From assembly GCA_030549495.1 (NCBI GenBank), contig JAUIRK010000945.1, positions 1,261,501 through 1,325,500 of the forward strand: a DNA stretch of 64,000 bases, in the 5' to 3' direction. The translations under genes were made by a program, and so were the position numbers. This document shows, one piece after another, positions 1-11,190 of this stretch; position 1 is the first letter of the stretch, and the number at the start of each line of letters is the position of its first letter. The DNA is from Nectonema munidae. Its lineage: Eukaryota > Nematomorpha > Nectonematoida > Nectonematidae. The notes beneath the pieces are model-generated. The model was not told the DNA's origin and made no database searches. It saw only the letters and a program-made list of their open reading frames with translations.

Positions 1-1227
1 TAACTAATTTGATATTTACAATGGTAGCAGTATTGTAATTTTACTTTAAAACTAACCATGGCTTATACCAAGAAGTGGCTTGAATTTTCTTTTATATAAA
101 ATTGAGCATGACTTATATAAGAAGGATGACTTGAAATATGCAAAATATTATAAACATAGAAGAAAATACTCTTGAAAATTGGTATTGCATCTGATAGAGA
201 TGAATTTATCATGGCAAAGTACAAAAATATTGATGTTATTTGAACATAATCTGAAAACTGACATTGATTTTGTAAGATTCCTTCATTAAAATTAGAGTTT
301 CTCAAATGATTTAAAGAAGAGGCTAAATGAAGGCACTGAAAAATACAGATACAGTATGTAAGAAGTGGATGGCACTGAAACTCCAGTCACCACACAGACC
401 TGTGCGAGCCGTGTCAGCAAATGACCTAGAGTGGAGAGTCCAGAACTTATCTAGTCATCCTGTCCTGTCTTCGATTGCGGATCATAGAATGCAATTCATC
501 AGTTAATCATCCCTTGAATGCAACAAAGACAAAAAGATGAAAAATACGTGAAATTCAGAAACATTTCAAAGATTTAATTTTTGACACTACAACCTTAAGA
601 TTGAGAAATTTTGTTAAATTTAAAAAAATAGGATTATTTTTAAAAATTCCGGTTTTATCAAAAGAACAGTAAGTAAGTAATTTATCTAAAAAAAAAGGGT
701 ATTTAATATAGAAAAAAAAGTATAAAAATTTTTTTCATAACAATAGATAGAGTTGAACACTTGAACACAAACTGTCAAAGATATAATAAAAAGATAAAAT
801 AAAACTCACACAATTAAAAACACTGAATATTATGTAAACATACTCAAACAAAAATAGTATCCGTACAACTGCCATATGGACAAATGGGCTAATTTAAAAG
901 TTTGTTAAAATCTTTTTCTTTTTTTTAGAATTTTGGGGAACAAATTAAGAATACATTTTTTACAATGTAAAAAAATATAGTATTCAAAACTAACTGAAAG
1001 AGTAAACTATGGAAAAAATCCAAAGTACAAGAGTATCGATCTCCAACATTCTGTCAAAATTATCATTTGTCTCCATTTACAAAAAATAAAATAGTCTGTC
1101 TTACACAACACTTTAAAATATAATTGAGAGCCAATTGCCTATCGGGCAGTTGACCTAGAAGGCAGAAAATAGACACTCATAGATAAATACAGCGACAGAT
1201 TATCCCGATTTATACGGACTTATTGGC
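1..1227. other. Left-edge AT-rich DNA, no gene recognised
   Basis: I see no supportable exon here. Open frames are short and have AT-rich, low-complexity composition. Bases 300-500 are less AT-rich and look like a decayed repeat, but I cannot assign a family. The stretch ends at the target duplication of the foldback element that begins at 1237. Confidence 0.5.
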
Positions 1228-1236
1228 ATATGGTAC

Positions 1237-2121
1237 GGTATCCGGTAATTTCATCGCATAGTAAATTCATCGTGATGCAATACATCGTTGGTATTTTCAT
1301 CGTTAAGAATTTTCATCGTATAGTGATTACATCGCGAGATTTATGGATTGACCATTACTTCCTTGCGGTGTCACAAGATAATCCCACTATTTACGTGTAT
1401 ATGCATACTACATTTTTATAAAATTACTAATTGTATACTACATATTTATTTGTATCTTCATACCTCAAAATGTCTTAGAGGTATTGCTCATAACTTATTT
1501 GTTTAAATTGTTTCTATTTTTCCAATTTGTAATAAATTAGTTATCTCAATAATCTTTTTAAAATAAGGAATAATTTATTACAAATATAAATAGGTATTTT
1601 TTTCTTAAAAATAAAGTTTTTTATTAAAAAAAACAAATGATTATTTTTAGATATAATATACCAAATAATGACTGAAAAGTTGAAGGTTAAAATAGGTTAA
1701 GGGGATTTTTATGAAACTAAAAAAACACAAAGATTAATATATATATATATTATTTTTTTAAATTAAATTAGATACTTTTTTAACTTTCCTTAAATATTAA
1801 GAAATTTATACATATTTCAAGGCTATTTAAGTCAGAAAGAGATATTGTTTTATTTTGGCATTATAGCCTGATAATATGAAAACCTTATATTTAAGAATTA
1901 GTTTTTTATGATATTAGAACATTTACAAAAGTTCGTAATAAACTTAAAAAAATTATAAAGGGATATTTACAAAAAAAAACATTGAGCGTCAAGCATAAAA
2001 TTAATATGACAATGTAATTACTGTACGATGAAAATACTTGACGATGAAAATACCGACGATGTATTGAATCACGATGAATTTACTATGCGATGAAATTACC
2101 ACGATGAAATTACAGTGAACC
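1237..2121. mobile_element. Mutator-like non-autonomous foldback element, copy A
   Basis: An 885-bp element starting GGTATCCGGTAATTTCATCG and ending with the complement of GGTTCACTGTAATTTCATCG. Each arm repeats a degenerate 12-17 bp unit ending in TTCATCG (left) or starting CGATGAA (right), so the arms can fold back. It is flanked by an exact 9-bp direct repeat, ATATGGTAC, at 1228-1236 and 2122-2130. The same element recurs at 40255-40978 with a different exact 9-bp duplication. A 9-bp target duplication with GG...CC ends fits the Mutator (MULE) superfamily. The interior is AT-rich and encodes no recognisable transposase. Element limits are seen directly; the superfamily is inferred. Confidence 0.85.
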
Positions 2122-2130
2122 ATATGGTAC

Positions 2131-3138
2131 ATTATGTTAGGAAAAGAGGTACGATACGATAACTTTTTAACAAAATTAATGGTTCGAAATTGCTTACGAA
2201 AAAGGCTGAATTACGAAAAATAGCAAAGTTCGGTACGATTTCAATTTTGTTACGATATTTTATATAGAACTTCAGTGAATTTACATTTAAGACACCTAAA
2301 CACATTAAATTACACATGAACTTTTGTTCTCTATTTCAGAATTTGTTATTGTAACTGGGATAAATGAGTTGAATAAAGAAGATACAAAGAAAGGATTAGG
2401 AATATTGAAAGCATTCATCAAATAAGTTAACATTAAACATCGTTTTGCTTAACTAAACTACGTTTTTATGTCTCGAAATTTTTTTCACATTTCATTACGT
2501 TTTCTAAATATCGTTTATTTTATTACAATATGATTTTACGTTTCGAAAAGAAAATTAAATCCGTAACTAAGGCCCTCTTTCACGAGTATGATAAGCTTAT
2601 CTTGAGTCTCTGGACCCTAGCGACATTTGAAGCCGATAGGATGGTATGGTTTGGGAATAGAAGCTAGCCTATAAGGATTGCCAAACTTTCCACTAGGCTG
2701 ATGTGCCATGTGGTTTGAACTGGAAAGCTGATGCCGCTCATAATGAAGGACAATTAAATTCAATGGAACGATGCCAAGGTTTTGTACAATTACGATTCTT
2801 AACTTAAAACATTAACATTTTAAAAAATCAGGACGAAGTTTTCCGAAGCGATTCCGATTTGGCTTAATCGCTTCGTCACTCACTACTAGGGACAAAGAAT
2901 TCGTATAACTTGGACAAAACATTCTCCTAAAATTTTTGTTTATAGGGAATTTTAGTATCTTGAGATGGAATGGCTTCACTACTTAAAAACTGGATTCGAG
3001 ATATAAGGCACTTTCATTTTCAAAAAATGGACCAAGCTCCCACCACAAGGATCTAGAAGGGGAGATGCTTATATCGGATAAAGGCTATACTTCTTGAAAA
3101 ATGAACTCTTTCCTTTCAGCCTCTTTTTCACCGCCTAC
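2131..3138. other. Intronic or intergenic DNA, unassigned
   Basis: There is no clear exon. At 2150-2290 the sequence has scattered TACGATA motifs. At 2580-2760 composition rises toward 45% GC in a way that suggests an old repeat. At about 2977-3051 on the minus strand a short open stretch after an AG contains LWWELGPFF and ends in a stop; it could be a further exon of the gene at 3.1-3.5 kb, but I cannot support it. Confidence 0.4.
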
Positions 3139-3232
3139 CTCCATCGAGAAGAACTTGACCAAGCACTTAGTGTAAGGAAATAGCGTATCCGAGACAGCTT
3201 GCGCGTTATATTTTAGGAGAGCCATCTCAATA
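3139..3232 (-). CDS. Candidate exon, HEAT-like helical protein, possibly listerin
   Basis: After an AG acceptor the frame reads IEMALLKYNAQAVSDTLFPY and ends in KFFSME before a GTAGGC donor. The exon is 94 nt and takes one base from the previous exon, which leaves two, so the join is in phase across a short (74-bp) intron. Composition is more GC-rich than the flanks. Amphipathic helices suit a HEAT-repeat protein, but I see no listerin-specific motif. Confidence 0.5.
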
Positions 3233-3306
3233 CTTATAGATTCTCTTAAAGAAAATAAAGCATAAAAACACTGTGTGCAGGTGGAAAGGAAGAAGAAATA
3301 GGTTAC

Positions 3307-3533
3307 AGCGCACTTTCTTGGCGGAAAGTTTTCAAGAAGTTCAGGCAGAAAGAGAACATCTTGGACTTTTGTTGATGGGAAGCCAATTTTTCAAAGATTT
3401 CAGGCACATCGGCGTACACGCATGTCAACAGAAGAGCGTACTCTGGAGAGGAGAAGTTATTAAGTGAGGATTTCAGCAAATCCTTGCAGGCAGTATGCAA
3501 GGAATTCAGAAGTTTGAAATTATCTTCATTTTT
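3307..3533 (-). CDS. Candidate exon, HEAT-like helical protein, possibly listerin
   Basis: A 227-nt open exon between a TTTAG acceptor and a GTAACC donor. It starts KNEDNFKLLNSLHTACKDLL and includes EYALLLTCVYADVPEIF. It runs in phase into the exon at 3139-3232. The helical, leucine-rich sequence, ordinary codon composition and good splice signals argue for a real exon. Assignment to listerin rests only on strand, position and phase; a separate gene is possible. Confidence 0.55.
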
Positions 3534-4179
3534 CTAAAGCATAGAAATGATCAATAGTCACACTACTCAGTGAACAAGTAAAAATGCTCAATATATTTGA
3601 CTTCAGTGATACGTCGCTTCTCAAACCCCTTGGACATCGTAGAAATCGGTTTTCGAAACAAAAATACGAGAACGATGCATTAAAATTGCACTATTGTTAT
3701 TGACAAGTACGCATAAAAAAACATTATTGAAATTTCGTCAGAACAGATTATTATGTGAGGAAAATTGTTTCGATTTTCAAACAACTGCGTATTCGAACAT
3801 CGACTTAGGGGAGATGTCGATTCAGTTTTCTCTTTTCACTTTGCTCGCTTATTTTTTTTGTTTACTTTTTCAAAAAAAAATTTATCTTTATAACCATCGC
3901 ACTACAAACCCCGTGCATTTTCTCCGCCACACAGCTATTTTTACATTTTATAGAAAACTTTCAATGAACGAAAACCATATAAAGTAAACGTAAATTTACA
4001 AAAGCAACCAGTGGATCAATTAAAGAAAAAATTATTATTACTTCTTAAAATTTTGATTACATTCACAAAACTAACACGAAAATTATAGATGCCGTTAATC
4101 TAATATTGTATACGAGCACTTTAAAATACGAACACTTGAAAAAAGTTTTTATTAGAAACTAAGTAAAAAATAGAATTAA

Positions 4180-5880
4180 ATTTTATTTATTCTTTGTAAA
4201 AGCGTAATCAAAAAAAACTTTTCATGTACAGCTTGAGCAGAGACAGTTTTTGAATGGCTCTTGCAGATGAAACGAGAACACTTAGAACAAGTTCTTGTTG
4301 TTTTATTTCTTTTACTCAAACATATAAAGCAAGCCCCTCTTTTTGAACTTGATTCTTCATTCGTAGTAATCTTTATATCCATAAAAAGATAATAAAACTT
4401 AATTTGTATAGGAAGTTCAAGAATTGTTGCTCTCACTTTCATGCATTCTTCAGCCAGACGAAAACAAAGATTTTTTATAAAAAATTTTCTACCACTTTGT
4501 TTAGAGTTAGGAAAATTTTCGGGTAAGTTGTATCGTGATACAATCCATGTGTTAAGACAAGTAATGTCTAAATAATTACAGAATGCTGCTGACGGCCATC
4601 TTCTACATGGTTTGTATGATCTGTAGTTTCTTATCATCCTATTAGCCGCATCTACCCCTGATGTTGTAGTATTTCACGTCTAGAATGTTCTCAGATCGTT
4701 TCTATGTTTTTATGTTGGGGCGAAAAAATGTACACTACTTTAAAGTTTCTTCTGGCTTGTCTCCTAGGTATGTACGCACTAAGAGAGGCATAGTCAGAAT
4801 AAACTGTTTTACTTTCGCATTCAGCAAGTTTTAAGGTCTTGAGATAGTCAGCTTTCAATATTCTTGGGACGAATCTTTTGTTTCCGTTTACAGTACCACA
4901 TATAGTTATATCCTTTGTTTGACACCAATCTACTAAATCATGGCTGGTAAAAAATCTATCTGTGAAAATATCACATTCAGAAGGGACTCGAGTATCTTTA
5001 ATAAGCCTTTTACAAATATTTATGGCTGAAAAATAAGTACGGTCTGACAGACCAGAAATATAAATTTCTGTCATCAAACAGTAATAATACTCAGCATCGT
5101 TTATATGATAACATTTCAGGCCATAGTGACCCGGCTTTTTAGAGTCATATATTTTCAACGGACAACGTCCTCTAAAGCTGACAAGTTGTTCATCTATAGT
5201 TAGATGTGTGTGAGGTGTCCAGTAAAATGAAAAAACCTTACGAAAATGATCATGCATTTTTCTTATTGGACTTAACTTATCATTTTTATCCCCTTCACTT
5301 TTATCATCAAATGTAATAAAAATATGTATACGTGTAAACATATTTCTGCCTATGCACGCTCTTAAAAGGGGATTTCCATGAGAAGAAAAGAGATCTGATA
5401 TTTTAAACTTCTGATCACCGTTTTGCCCAACATAGAGTAATGAAGAAAAATATGAAAGCAAATGAAAGATCTAAAAATTTTGATAGAACGTCTTAAATTC
5501 AAGTGTTTATGCTTAGGAGACCTAAAATACCTAGTCTTACTACATAAAATAATTAAAAAGAAAATACTTACGAGTAGTTTTTCCCCATCTTGTTCGAGGG
5601 CATCTCATAAATATATGTGATCAAATTGATGTCAAAGAACAATTTTAAAATTTCTAAAATGTCTTTCGTTCTTTTCATTGTTCCCTTGGGGCCAGGTGGA
5701 TCTCTTAAAGTGTTCCTTATATTTGTCCTAGGAGTTCTGCCAAAGATTGAAGAACTTGATTCCCATGAAAAGCAGGCGCAACTAAACTATCGTCAATAAC
5801 TTCAGTAGTCTCTGAACATGAGAATTCAGAACTTGAAAAAGAACTCTTTGGATAAAAATCGATTTTTCATTTAGCGATTT
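4180..5880 (-). pseudogene. piggyBac-family transposase, decayed
   Basis: The transposase cuts and pastes the element at TTAA sites using a DDE/D RNase H-like core. Recognisable parts in order on the minus strand: an N-terminal segment with PPGPKGTMKRTKDILEILK (about 5600-5710); the block FITFDDKSEGDKNDKLSPIR (about 5250-5310); the first catalytic aspartate in LTIDEQLVSFRGRCP; the second in DIFTDRFFTS; then SGVDAANRMIRNYRSYKP near 4640 with the third acidic position; and a C-terminal cysteine-rich zinc finger, CFICLSKRN...CSKCSRFICKSH (about 4250-4330). The frame shifts once near 4640-4700 and the N-terminal third needs several frames, so it is broken. I could not find intact terminal repeats or a flanking TTAA pair. 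It lies in an apparent listerin intron and is transcribed in the same direction. Confidence 0.88.
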
Positions 5881-6691
5881 TTTTAATTTTTTTCATTTAT
5901 CAATGTTTTTAATCTTCACAGCGTTGTTGATAGGGAATTAAAATATATTTGTGTTAGAACTTGTTTCTTTTCTTATTTTCAAGTTACTACTGAAGCTTTT
6001 CACGATTGCAATTCTCGGAAATACTAGGGTTTGGGAAATGGTTCATTGGGTGCCACGGTGAAAAAGAGTTAGTTAAAGGATAATGAGTCATTAACTAGCA
6101 AGATTGTCAAATTCACCGAACCCAGAGAAACTAGAGTGGCATTTTGGAAGAAATATCTTGAAGGCAAAAACACTTTTCAAAATGAATGTGTTAACACTAA
6201 AATTCACTTTTTTCTCTAAATAAATATTTTTTCACATTTTCAGAGCGATCAAAGCAAAAGTACATTTGAGTTCATAGAAAAAAGCATTTTAACATTTCTA
6301 AAGGTATCTCAACAATTTTTTAAAAATACTTTAAAATAAAAGATTTAGTGGAAAAGTGAAGGGTGTATTTATGAAGAATTTCTACCAGCTTTTTTAGTTT
6401 TTCAAATTTTGGACACTTGTTATCATCTTGAAACTCTTGTTTCCTCATTTTTGAAGTCAATAAAAGGATTAATGAGTATGGACATTTTGTCAAAAATTAA
6501 AAATAGGATGACACCAAAAAATTTTAATTGATTGATTGCAAAAAATCACTTTTTCAATATTCAATAATTTTGGATACAAGAAATTCATTGCAGTAAACTT
6601 TAAGAGAGAATTAATGCAAAAAAAACAGGAATAGTGAGGTAAAAAATACTTGAAACTTGTTGATGCAGGTTATTAGTAACTTCCATCCTAC
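5881..6691. other. AT-rich spacer, probably intron
   Basis: Nothing identifiable. It is AT-rich with short homopolymers. It may include the 5' end of the piggyBac element, but no terminal repeat is recognisable. Confidence 0.4.
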
Positions 6692-6829
6692 ACAGAACAA
6701 AGGAGGCACAACTGGTTTAAGATTTATACAAGTTAGAGCTGAGGAAGAAATCTTATTTTGCACTTCTTCATCCAAAAGATGGTGACGACAAAAAGGAAAA
6801 AAATATTCAGCGATAAGATTTAAAGCCAA
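6692..6829 (-). CDS. Candidate exon, possibly listerin
   Basis: A 138-nt open segment reading LALNLIAEYFFPFCRHHLLD and later INLKPVVPPLFC. It is bounded by a TAGAG acceptor and a GTGTAGG donor. It starts and ends in phase 0, compatible with the candidate exons at 8919-9236 and 3307-3533. The hydrophobic helical sequence would suit a HEAT arm. There is no diagnostic motif. Confidence 0.45.
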
Positions 6830-6875
6830 CTCTATTAACTAAAAAAAATAAATAATAATAAATCAGTGTATTTTT

Positions 6876-6997
6876 TTAACCGGTTATGGACCACAGTCGA
6901 CTTTACAAAAATGTAAATCGTCTGCGTTTATTAATGCTTACAAATCTTCTGCTTCATACTAAATATCGTCTGATTATTGTGGTCGTTAGCGGGGTAA
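6876..6997. repeat. piggyBac-type miniature element (TTAA, palindromic)
   Basis: Begins TTAACCGGTTATGGACCACA and ends near GTGGTCGTTAGCGGGGTAA, which are inverted relatives of each other. Internal motifs AATCGTCTGCGTTTA and ATATCGTCTGAT match, in inverse orientation, the element at 10029-10146. A TTAA start with CC-rich ends is typical of piggyBac-type miniature elements. Confidence 0.65.
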
Positions 6998-6999
6998 GA

Positions 7000-8000
7000 T
7001 AGAATATGTGATAGGCATCTTATAAAGTTAACTTATAGAAGAATTTTATGAATTGTTATTATTATTATTATTTGAGCAAAAAGTTACAAATGTCTAAATA
7101 GTTCACTCACTGAAACACAACATTATTTTATTCTTTTAGAATTTCTTAGGGATGTGGAAAAAAATCTTTACTGTTTTGTTGGGATAAATCAAAGACTTTA
7201 ATGCCATATGGAGAAGGAGTACGCTCGACAAAATATTTTATGAGGCGGCTTAGGTTCGAGTTTCAATATAAGAATGCGGATATGAATATATATATATTAT
7301 ATATATATATATCATGTAGGTTTTGATGCTGAATAAAACAAAGATCACAAGCGCATTCCTACAATGCATTCTAGTGTTGGTATAAAGAAGGAAATTTTCA
7401 ATACTTAGATAACACATAAACATTTTTAGTTTAGACATAAATTTAACATATTTGAAAGTCTTTTATGAATATATTATGTAAAAAAGTTGTTTATATTATG
7501 AAGTACACGCTCCAAAGTAAAGAACTAATTCCAAAATAAATCATAAAAAATGTAAATCACATACGTACACGATAAGCGCTACTAGGGGCGCGACTACGGC
7601 TGCCACTCACCCCAACCTCTCTCCTATTGGTGGGAAAAAAGCGAGAATTGCAGATCCAGCCAATCACTAAAAAACTTTAATTAATAAATCTCCAAATAAA
7701 AGTGAAAATAGGGCGAATTTAAAGGGAGAAAAAGGACAAACTGATAGTAAAAATGGTGCATTCGGTGCGTCATTTTTCTTCCCACGGTTTTTTTTGTAAA
7801 GCAGTATTCTTAAAGCCACTAAGAAAAATCATTTAGGCGCCATTACATTTCATCGAAATTCAAGAGAGTTGAAAGTTTTTGAATTGAAGGAAACCAACAA
7901 CAAATATCTCACTAGTATTACTTATATTTGGATATACTTTGATAACGATTACAAAAAATTAAGGCATTGTGATTGTTCTATTTTAATTTATTGTATGGTT
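7000..8000. other. Intron DNA, no gene seen
   Basis: AT-rich, with a TA microsatellite at about 7278-7311 and a short less AT-rich patch at 7565-7640. No exon or transposon protein is recognisable. Confidence 0.4.
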
Positions 8001-8009
8001 TTACCCTTA

Positions 8010-8092
8010 AATGTAAAAATTTTGGGGCCTAAAGTGAAATTCAATAAAATTTTGGGCCCATGTGTAAAAAAGGTTGAAGAACTGCGGAGAAA
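8010..8092 (-). repeat. hAT-like element terminus
   Basis: On the minus strand the sequence begins CAGTTCTTCAACCTTTTTTA and continues through two near-copies of a GGGCCCAAAATTTT-type motif. This is the typical look of hAT termini that start CAGNGGTTCTNAACCTTTTT. I did not find the partner end, so this is a fragment. Confidence 0.4.
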
Positions 8093-8918
8093 TAAAGCGC
8101 TATAACTGTGCGAGGAAAACTTATGACTTTTCAGGACTATGGCATCTTATATTTATTTTATAATGAATATTCGAACATATGGGGGAAAATCCACTCATTT
8201 GGATTTTTGCGACTACGACATCATTTGTGTATTTTTACCCCTAACACTGAGGATTCCACCTATTTTGCGACTTTGACTTTAATCATTTATAGTTATGCAG
8301 CATCAATTTTTCTGTTTGAAATATTGTTATATGCCTCCAACTGTCCTGAATCGTACACACATGTGCTTTATTCTGCAATTCAAAATGTGTGATATACACT
8401 TTCTTCAACATAATTCATTTTAAAATGTCGTTTTATTGGTTTGTATTAAAAAAGGATTTTCAAATGATCGCGCCTATAACCATTTTAGCAAAGCCAAAAC
8501 AATAGCATTCATGTTTTTATCAATAGTCTTTGGTTCAAAATTTTTTTCCAGAAACTTTCTACTCATAAACTGAGTATTGGTGTAATAACGAAAGTTCATT
8601 CCTTCTAAATTTTTCAGCCTTGATTTTCTATGAGTTGCAAAAAGACAACGTTAGACAAAAACGATAAAGATTTTTATATCGTGTTTTTGCAACATTGGAC
8701 ACAAAGAAAAAGTGTCTTTCAATTTATTTTTTAATCTAACATATATGAACATAACTACTTATCAAATATACTTTTTAATATGGGTGCATTTTACATTAAC
8801 TTGATAACTTTCACTTGTTGCATGATTGTTAAAAGAAAATAGATATCAGTATATCTTCTTCAAATTTTTATAGTTTAGGTTGGCATACATAAAAGAAGAA
8901 AGAAAAGAGGTGGGCTAC

Positions 8919-9236
8919 CTGAATGTAGTAAAGATTATCAAGGAAATCCGAATTGATTTTCATCAGCAACCAAAATGGCGACGAGGGTGAAAAAAAATCG
9001 TCAAAAGTCACGGAATTTTTTTCTCCTTCTTTAAGTTTGTGAACTGCTTCCTCCGTAAATTCCAAAGATTCTCGTTCACCATTGAAAGACTGAACAAGGC
9101 AATTGGATAGCTTGAGGAAGTGGTTGATCGCTTTGGTCAGCAAAAGAAGATGAAAGATACCATTGTCTTGCTCAATTTTAGAAGATCTATTATAAAACAG
9201 AGAAGAATGAATGCGCAAAACATTCGAAAATAATGT
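8919..9236 (-). CDS. Candidate long exon, possibly listerin
   Basis: The minus-strand frame stays open for over 100 codons, from QTLFSNVLRIHSSLFY through LLLLTKAINHFLKLSNCLVQ to DNLYYIQ, then a GTAGCC donor. The upstream limit assumes the GCAG at 9237-9240 is the acceptor; the frame is open to 9275, so the true start could be earlier. Base composition is clearly coding-like compared with its flanks. A leucine-rich helical region would suit the listerin HEAT arm, but homology is not evident by eye. Confidence 0.5.
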
Positions 9237-9747
9237 CTGCATTTTCGCACAATTATTTCGAGAACATCTTTTCATGGACGAAGTTCAAAAATAGAGTAAA
9301 ATCTTGCTGTGTCAAAATGAGGCAAGTGGAACACACATTCGCTTGTGTCCAAGTTTATGACTGTTCCCAGCTTCAAGACACTGCTTTACATGTAAAAATA
9401 TACACTAACTAGCATTCCGATAAGGTAAATACTCGCTCATCTCAAAGCAAATTTCTTCTTGCTAAATAATCGGGAGTAATATTTCACTTTACAAATTACA
9501 ACACACATTTCAATTTATCATTCGTCGTAGGTTATAATTCACGTTTTATTTGGGGGAAAAATTTGAAGACCATTTGATTTGTCTGGGATTGTTTTTTTTG
9601 TGCAAGCATATTCTTGTTTTCGGTATTCAACAATCCATCTAGATTCTAGCTCGTCCTTTTTCACTTTAAACGCGTCATCTTATTTTTAGTTTTTTTTTAT
9701 TTTTTACAAGAAAAGTTTTATGAAATAATTTTTCATTTTATTCTTAA

Positions 9748-9942
9748 TTATTATTATTCAGTTTTTTTTCGTAATTATCACTTTTTAACTAATTTCAATT
9801 TTTAATTTATAATTTTTATTGATTATATTTTACAAAAAGTAAGTTGAATTAATGAAAGGTATATATAAAAAAATTAAAATTAGTAAGATATTAAATAACT
9901 ACATAAAAAGTGATAATTATGAAAAAAAAACTGAATAATAAT
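9748..9942. repeat. AT-rich inverted repeat
   Basis: The ~40-bp stretch at 9748-9790 (core AGTTTTTTTTCGTAATTATC) is repeated in inverse orientation at 9896-9942 with few mismatches, around a ~105-bp AT-rich loop. It may be a decayed miniature element. No target duplication is obvious. Confidence 0.6.
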
Positions 9943-10028
9943 TTTTAAAAAAAAACAAAAATTAGTATAAAAAACTTACATTTGTAAAAATATTGAAGAA
10001 AACACACAGAAAATAATAAAACGCACTT

Positions 10029-10146
10029 TTAACCGATTAAGTACCATAGAAATCAGACGATATCTAAAAAAACGCAGACGATTTATATTCAAAGTCATTG
10101 AAAAAGCAGACGAAGATGAAATTACTTATTTTCCCAAATGGGTTAA
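10029..10146. repeat. piggyBac-type miniature element (TTAA)
   Basis: Bounded by TTAA at both ends: TTAACCGATTAAGTACCATA on the left and CCCAAATGGGTTAA on the right. Internal AATCAGACGATAT and ACGCAGACGATTTA match the inverse of 6876-6997, so the two are copies of one family. Confidence 0.7.
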
Positions 10147-10175
10147 AGTTAAAAAGAGCGCATTAAAAGTGAAAC

Positions 10176-10263
10176 ATGGAATAATGGCGGGGATGCTGAG
10201 ATTCAGTGTGCCCTCTCGTTAACAGAGGTAGAATAAGCTCGTTAGCTCTGGAAAGTAGTTGAT
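10176..10263 (-). CDS. Candidate short exon, possibly listerin
   Basis: After a CCTAG acceptor the frame reads QLLSRANELILPLLTRGHTE and continues to HYSMFH. The 3' limit assumes a GTTTCA donor, a type used elsewhere in this window. Open frame and composition support it weakly; exact ends are uncertain. Confidence 0.35.
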
Positions 10264-10348
10264 CTAGGAGAAAATAACTCTGATTTCAAATTGCCACTGC
10301 CTTGTGGGTTAATTTTTTCGATGAATGAATACTAAAAGTTTACAATCT

Positions 10349-10509
10349 ACGATAAAAAATGCTTGATGACAGGAAGATCGTAAAAAAATTGCTCCAGAAA
10401 AATCTCATGACATATGAAAATGACTGTCATAGAGTTTGTAAGGGTTAAAATAGTTCTCAGTTCAATGCAGGCGATGCAAAACACAAATTTTTGAAGAAGC
10501 TTTAAAAAA
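10349..10509 (-). CDS. LTN1: Candidate exon, probably listerin
   Basis: Following the exon at 10579-10871 across a ~69-bp gap with a pyrimidine-rich 3' side, the frame reads FLKLLQKFVFCIACIELRTI and on to FFYDLPVIKHF. It takes one base to complete the codon left by the previous exon. Listerin has a similar hydrophobic helical segment at this point. The donor was not identified, so the lower limit is simply where the frame closes. Confidence 0.45.
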
Positions 10510-10578
10510 CTGGTGCCAGCAGTGAAAGGAAGCTGGGAAATGTTGGATGATAGCAATTCCTATTATTTTTAACGATAC

Positions 10579-10871
10579 TTGCTAGCCAACTTCAATTTCT
10601 TGCAGAGAGCTTTCTTCCAAACGAGCAAAGGCGTTATGGATTGATCGAAGAGGAAGCTTTCAATATCGGCAAAGCCCTTTTTGCAGAGAATAAGAGAAAG
10701 CGTGGTTGAAGCTGAGTTGGCAATGGAGGCATTCGTATCATGTCTTGTCACGCACATGCTTAGGAGAAAGGAGGTCGGGATGTCTGAGTGAGGAAGGAAT
10801 TCTGGGAAAATAGCGCTCAGCAATACTTTATTGTTTTTGTGGATAGACGCGCGAACCAATTCATTCGGCTC
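10579..10871 (-). CDS. LTN1: Listerin exon 4 (HEAT arm start)
   Basis: A 293-nt exon following a 55-bp intron (donor GTAACA, acceptor TTTTAAG). It starts EPNELVRASIHKNNKVLLSA and contains FPEFLPHSDIPTSFLLSMCV. The layout corresponds to the listerin segment where a 'D-x-x-R-x-VR' helix is followed by a 'L-x-PHLK' helix and a W-L-S-Q helix. Divergent, but order and spacing agree. It ends in phase 2 at a GTATCG donor. Confidence 0.68.
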
Positions 10872-10926
10872 CTTAAAACACATTGTATTAGCGATCCATA
10901 CAAAAATTTGGAAGTAGGTGTGTTAC

Positions 10927-11052
10927 AAAGGCAAATTTCTGAAAGATTGACATCCACAACTCCACCACTGACTTTTTGTCAAGAGAGGAGGACGAAGGAT
11001 TGCTTTGCGAAGTCAGTAAATGTATGAGTTGGGTTTGAAGTTGAGAAAGTGC
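10927..11052 (-). CDS. LTN1: Listerin exon 3
   Basis: A 126-nt phase-0 exon, ALSQLQTQLIHLLTSQSN then VVELWMSIFQKFAF, bounded by GATAG and GTAACA. It continues directly from KLSKKDVTTKLK of exon 2. In the family this position has a helix followed by a 'LPYWPRIF'-type segment, which LWMSIFQKF appears to replace. Confidence 0.68.
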
Positions 11053-11109
11053 CTATCAAAAGTAGAAACAAAAATATCAAATATAACACAACATATCCAA
11101 ATCAATTCA

Positions 11110-11190
11110 TAATGCTTTGATGATCAAAATTTTGAAGACTAATCGTCCGCTTTATTCAAGCGAATTGAACTTTGATCGCCTCAAAAGGCA
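11110..11190. repeat. Degraded piggyBac-type miniature element
   Basis: Contains CAAAATTTTGAAGACTAATCGTC and a right side TCGCCTCAAAAGGC, matching the arms of the family at 42281-42408 and 47466-47594. The outer TTAA is no longer readable. Confidence 0.5.

Noticed and set aside
4176-4637. Separate small zinc-finger protein
   Set aside because: Its start (VDAANRMIRNYRSYKP) and cysteine-rich tail are the C-terminal third of the piggyBac transposase, separated from the rest by a frameshift.
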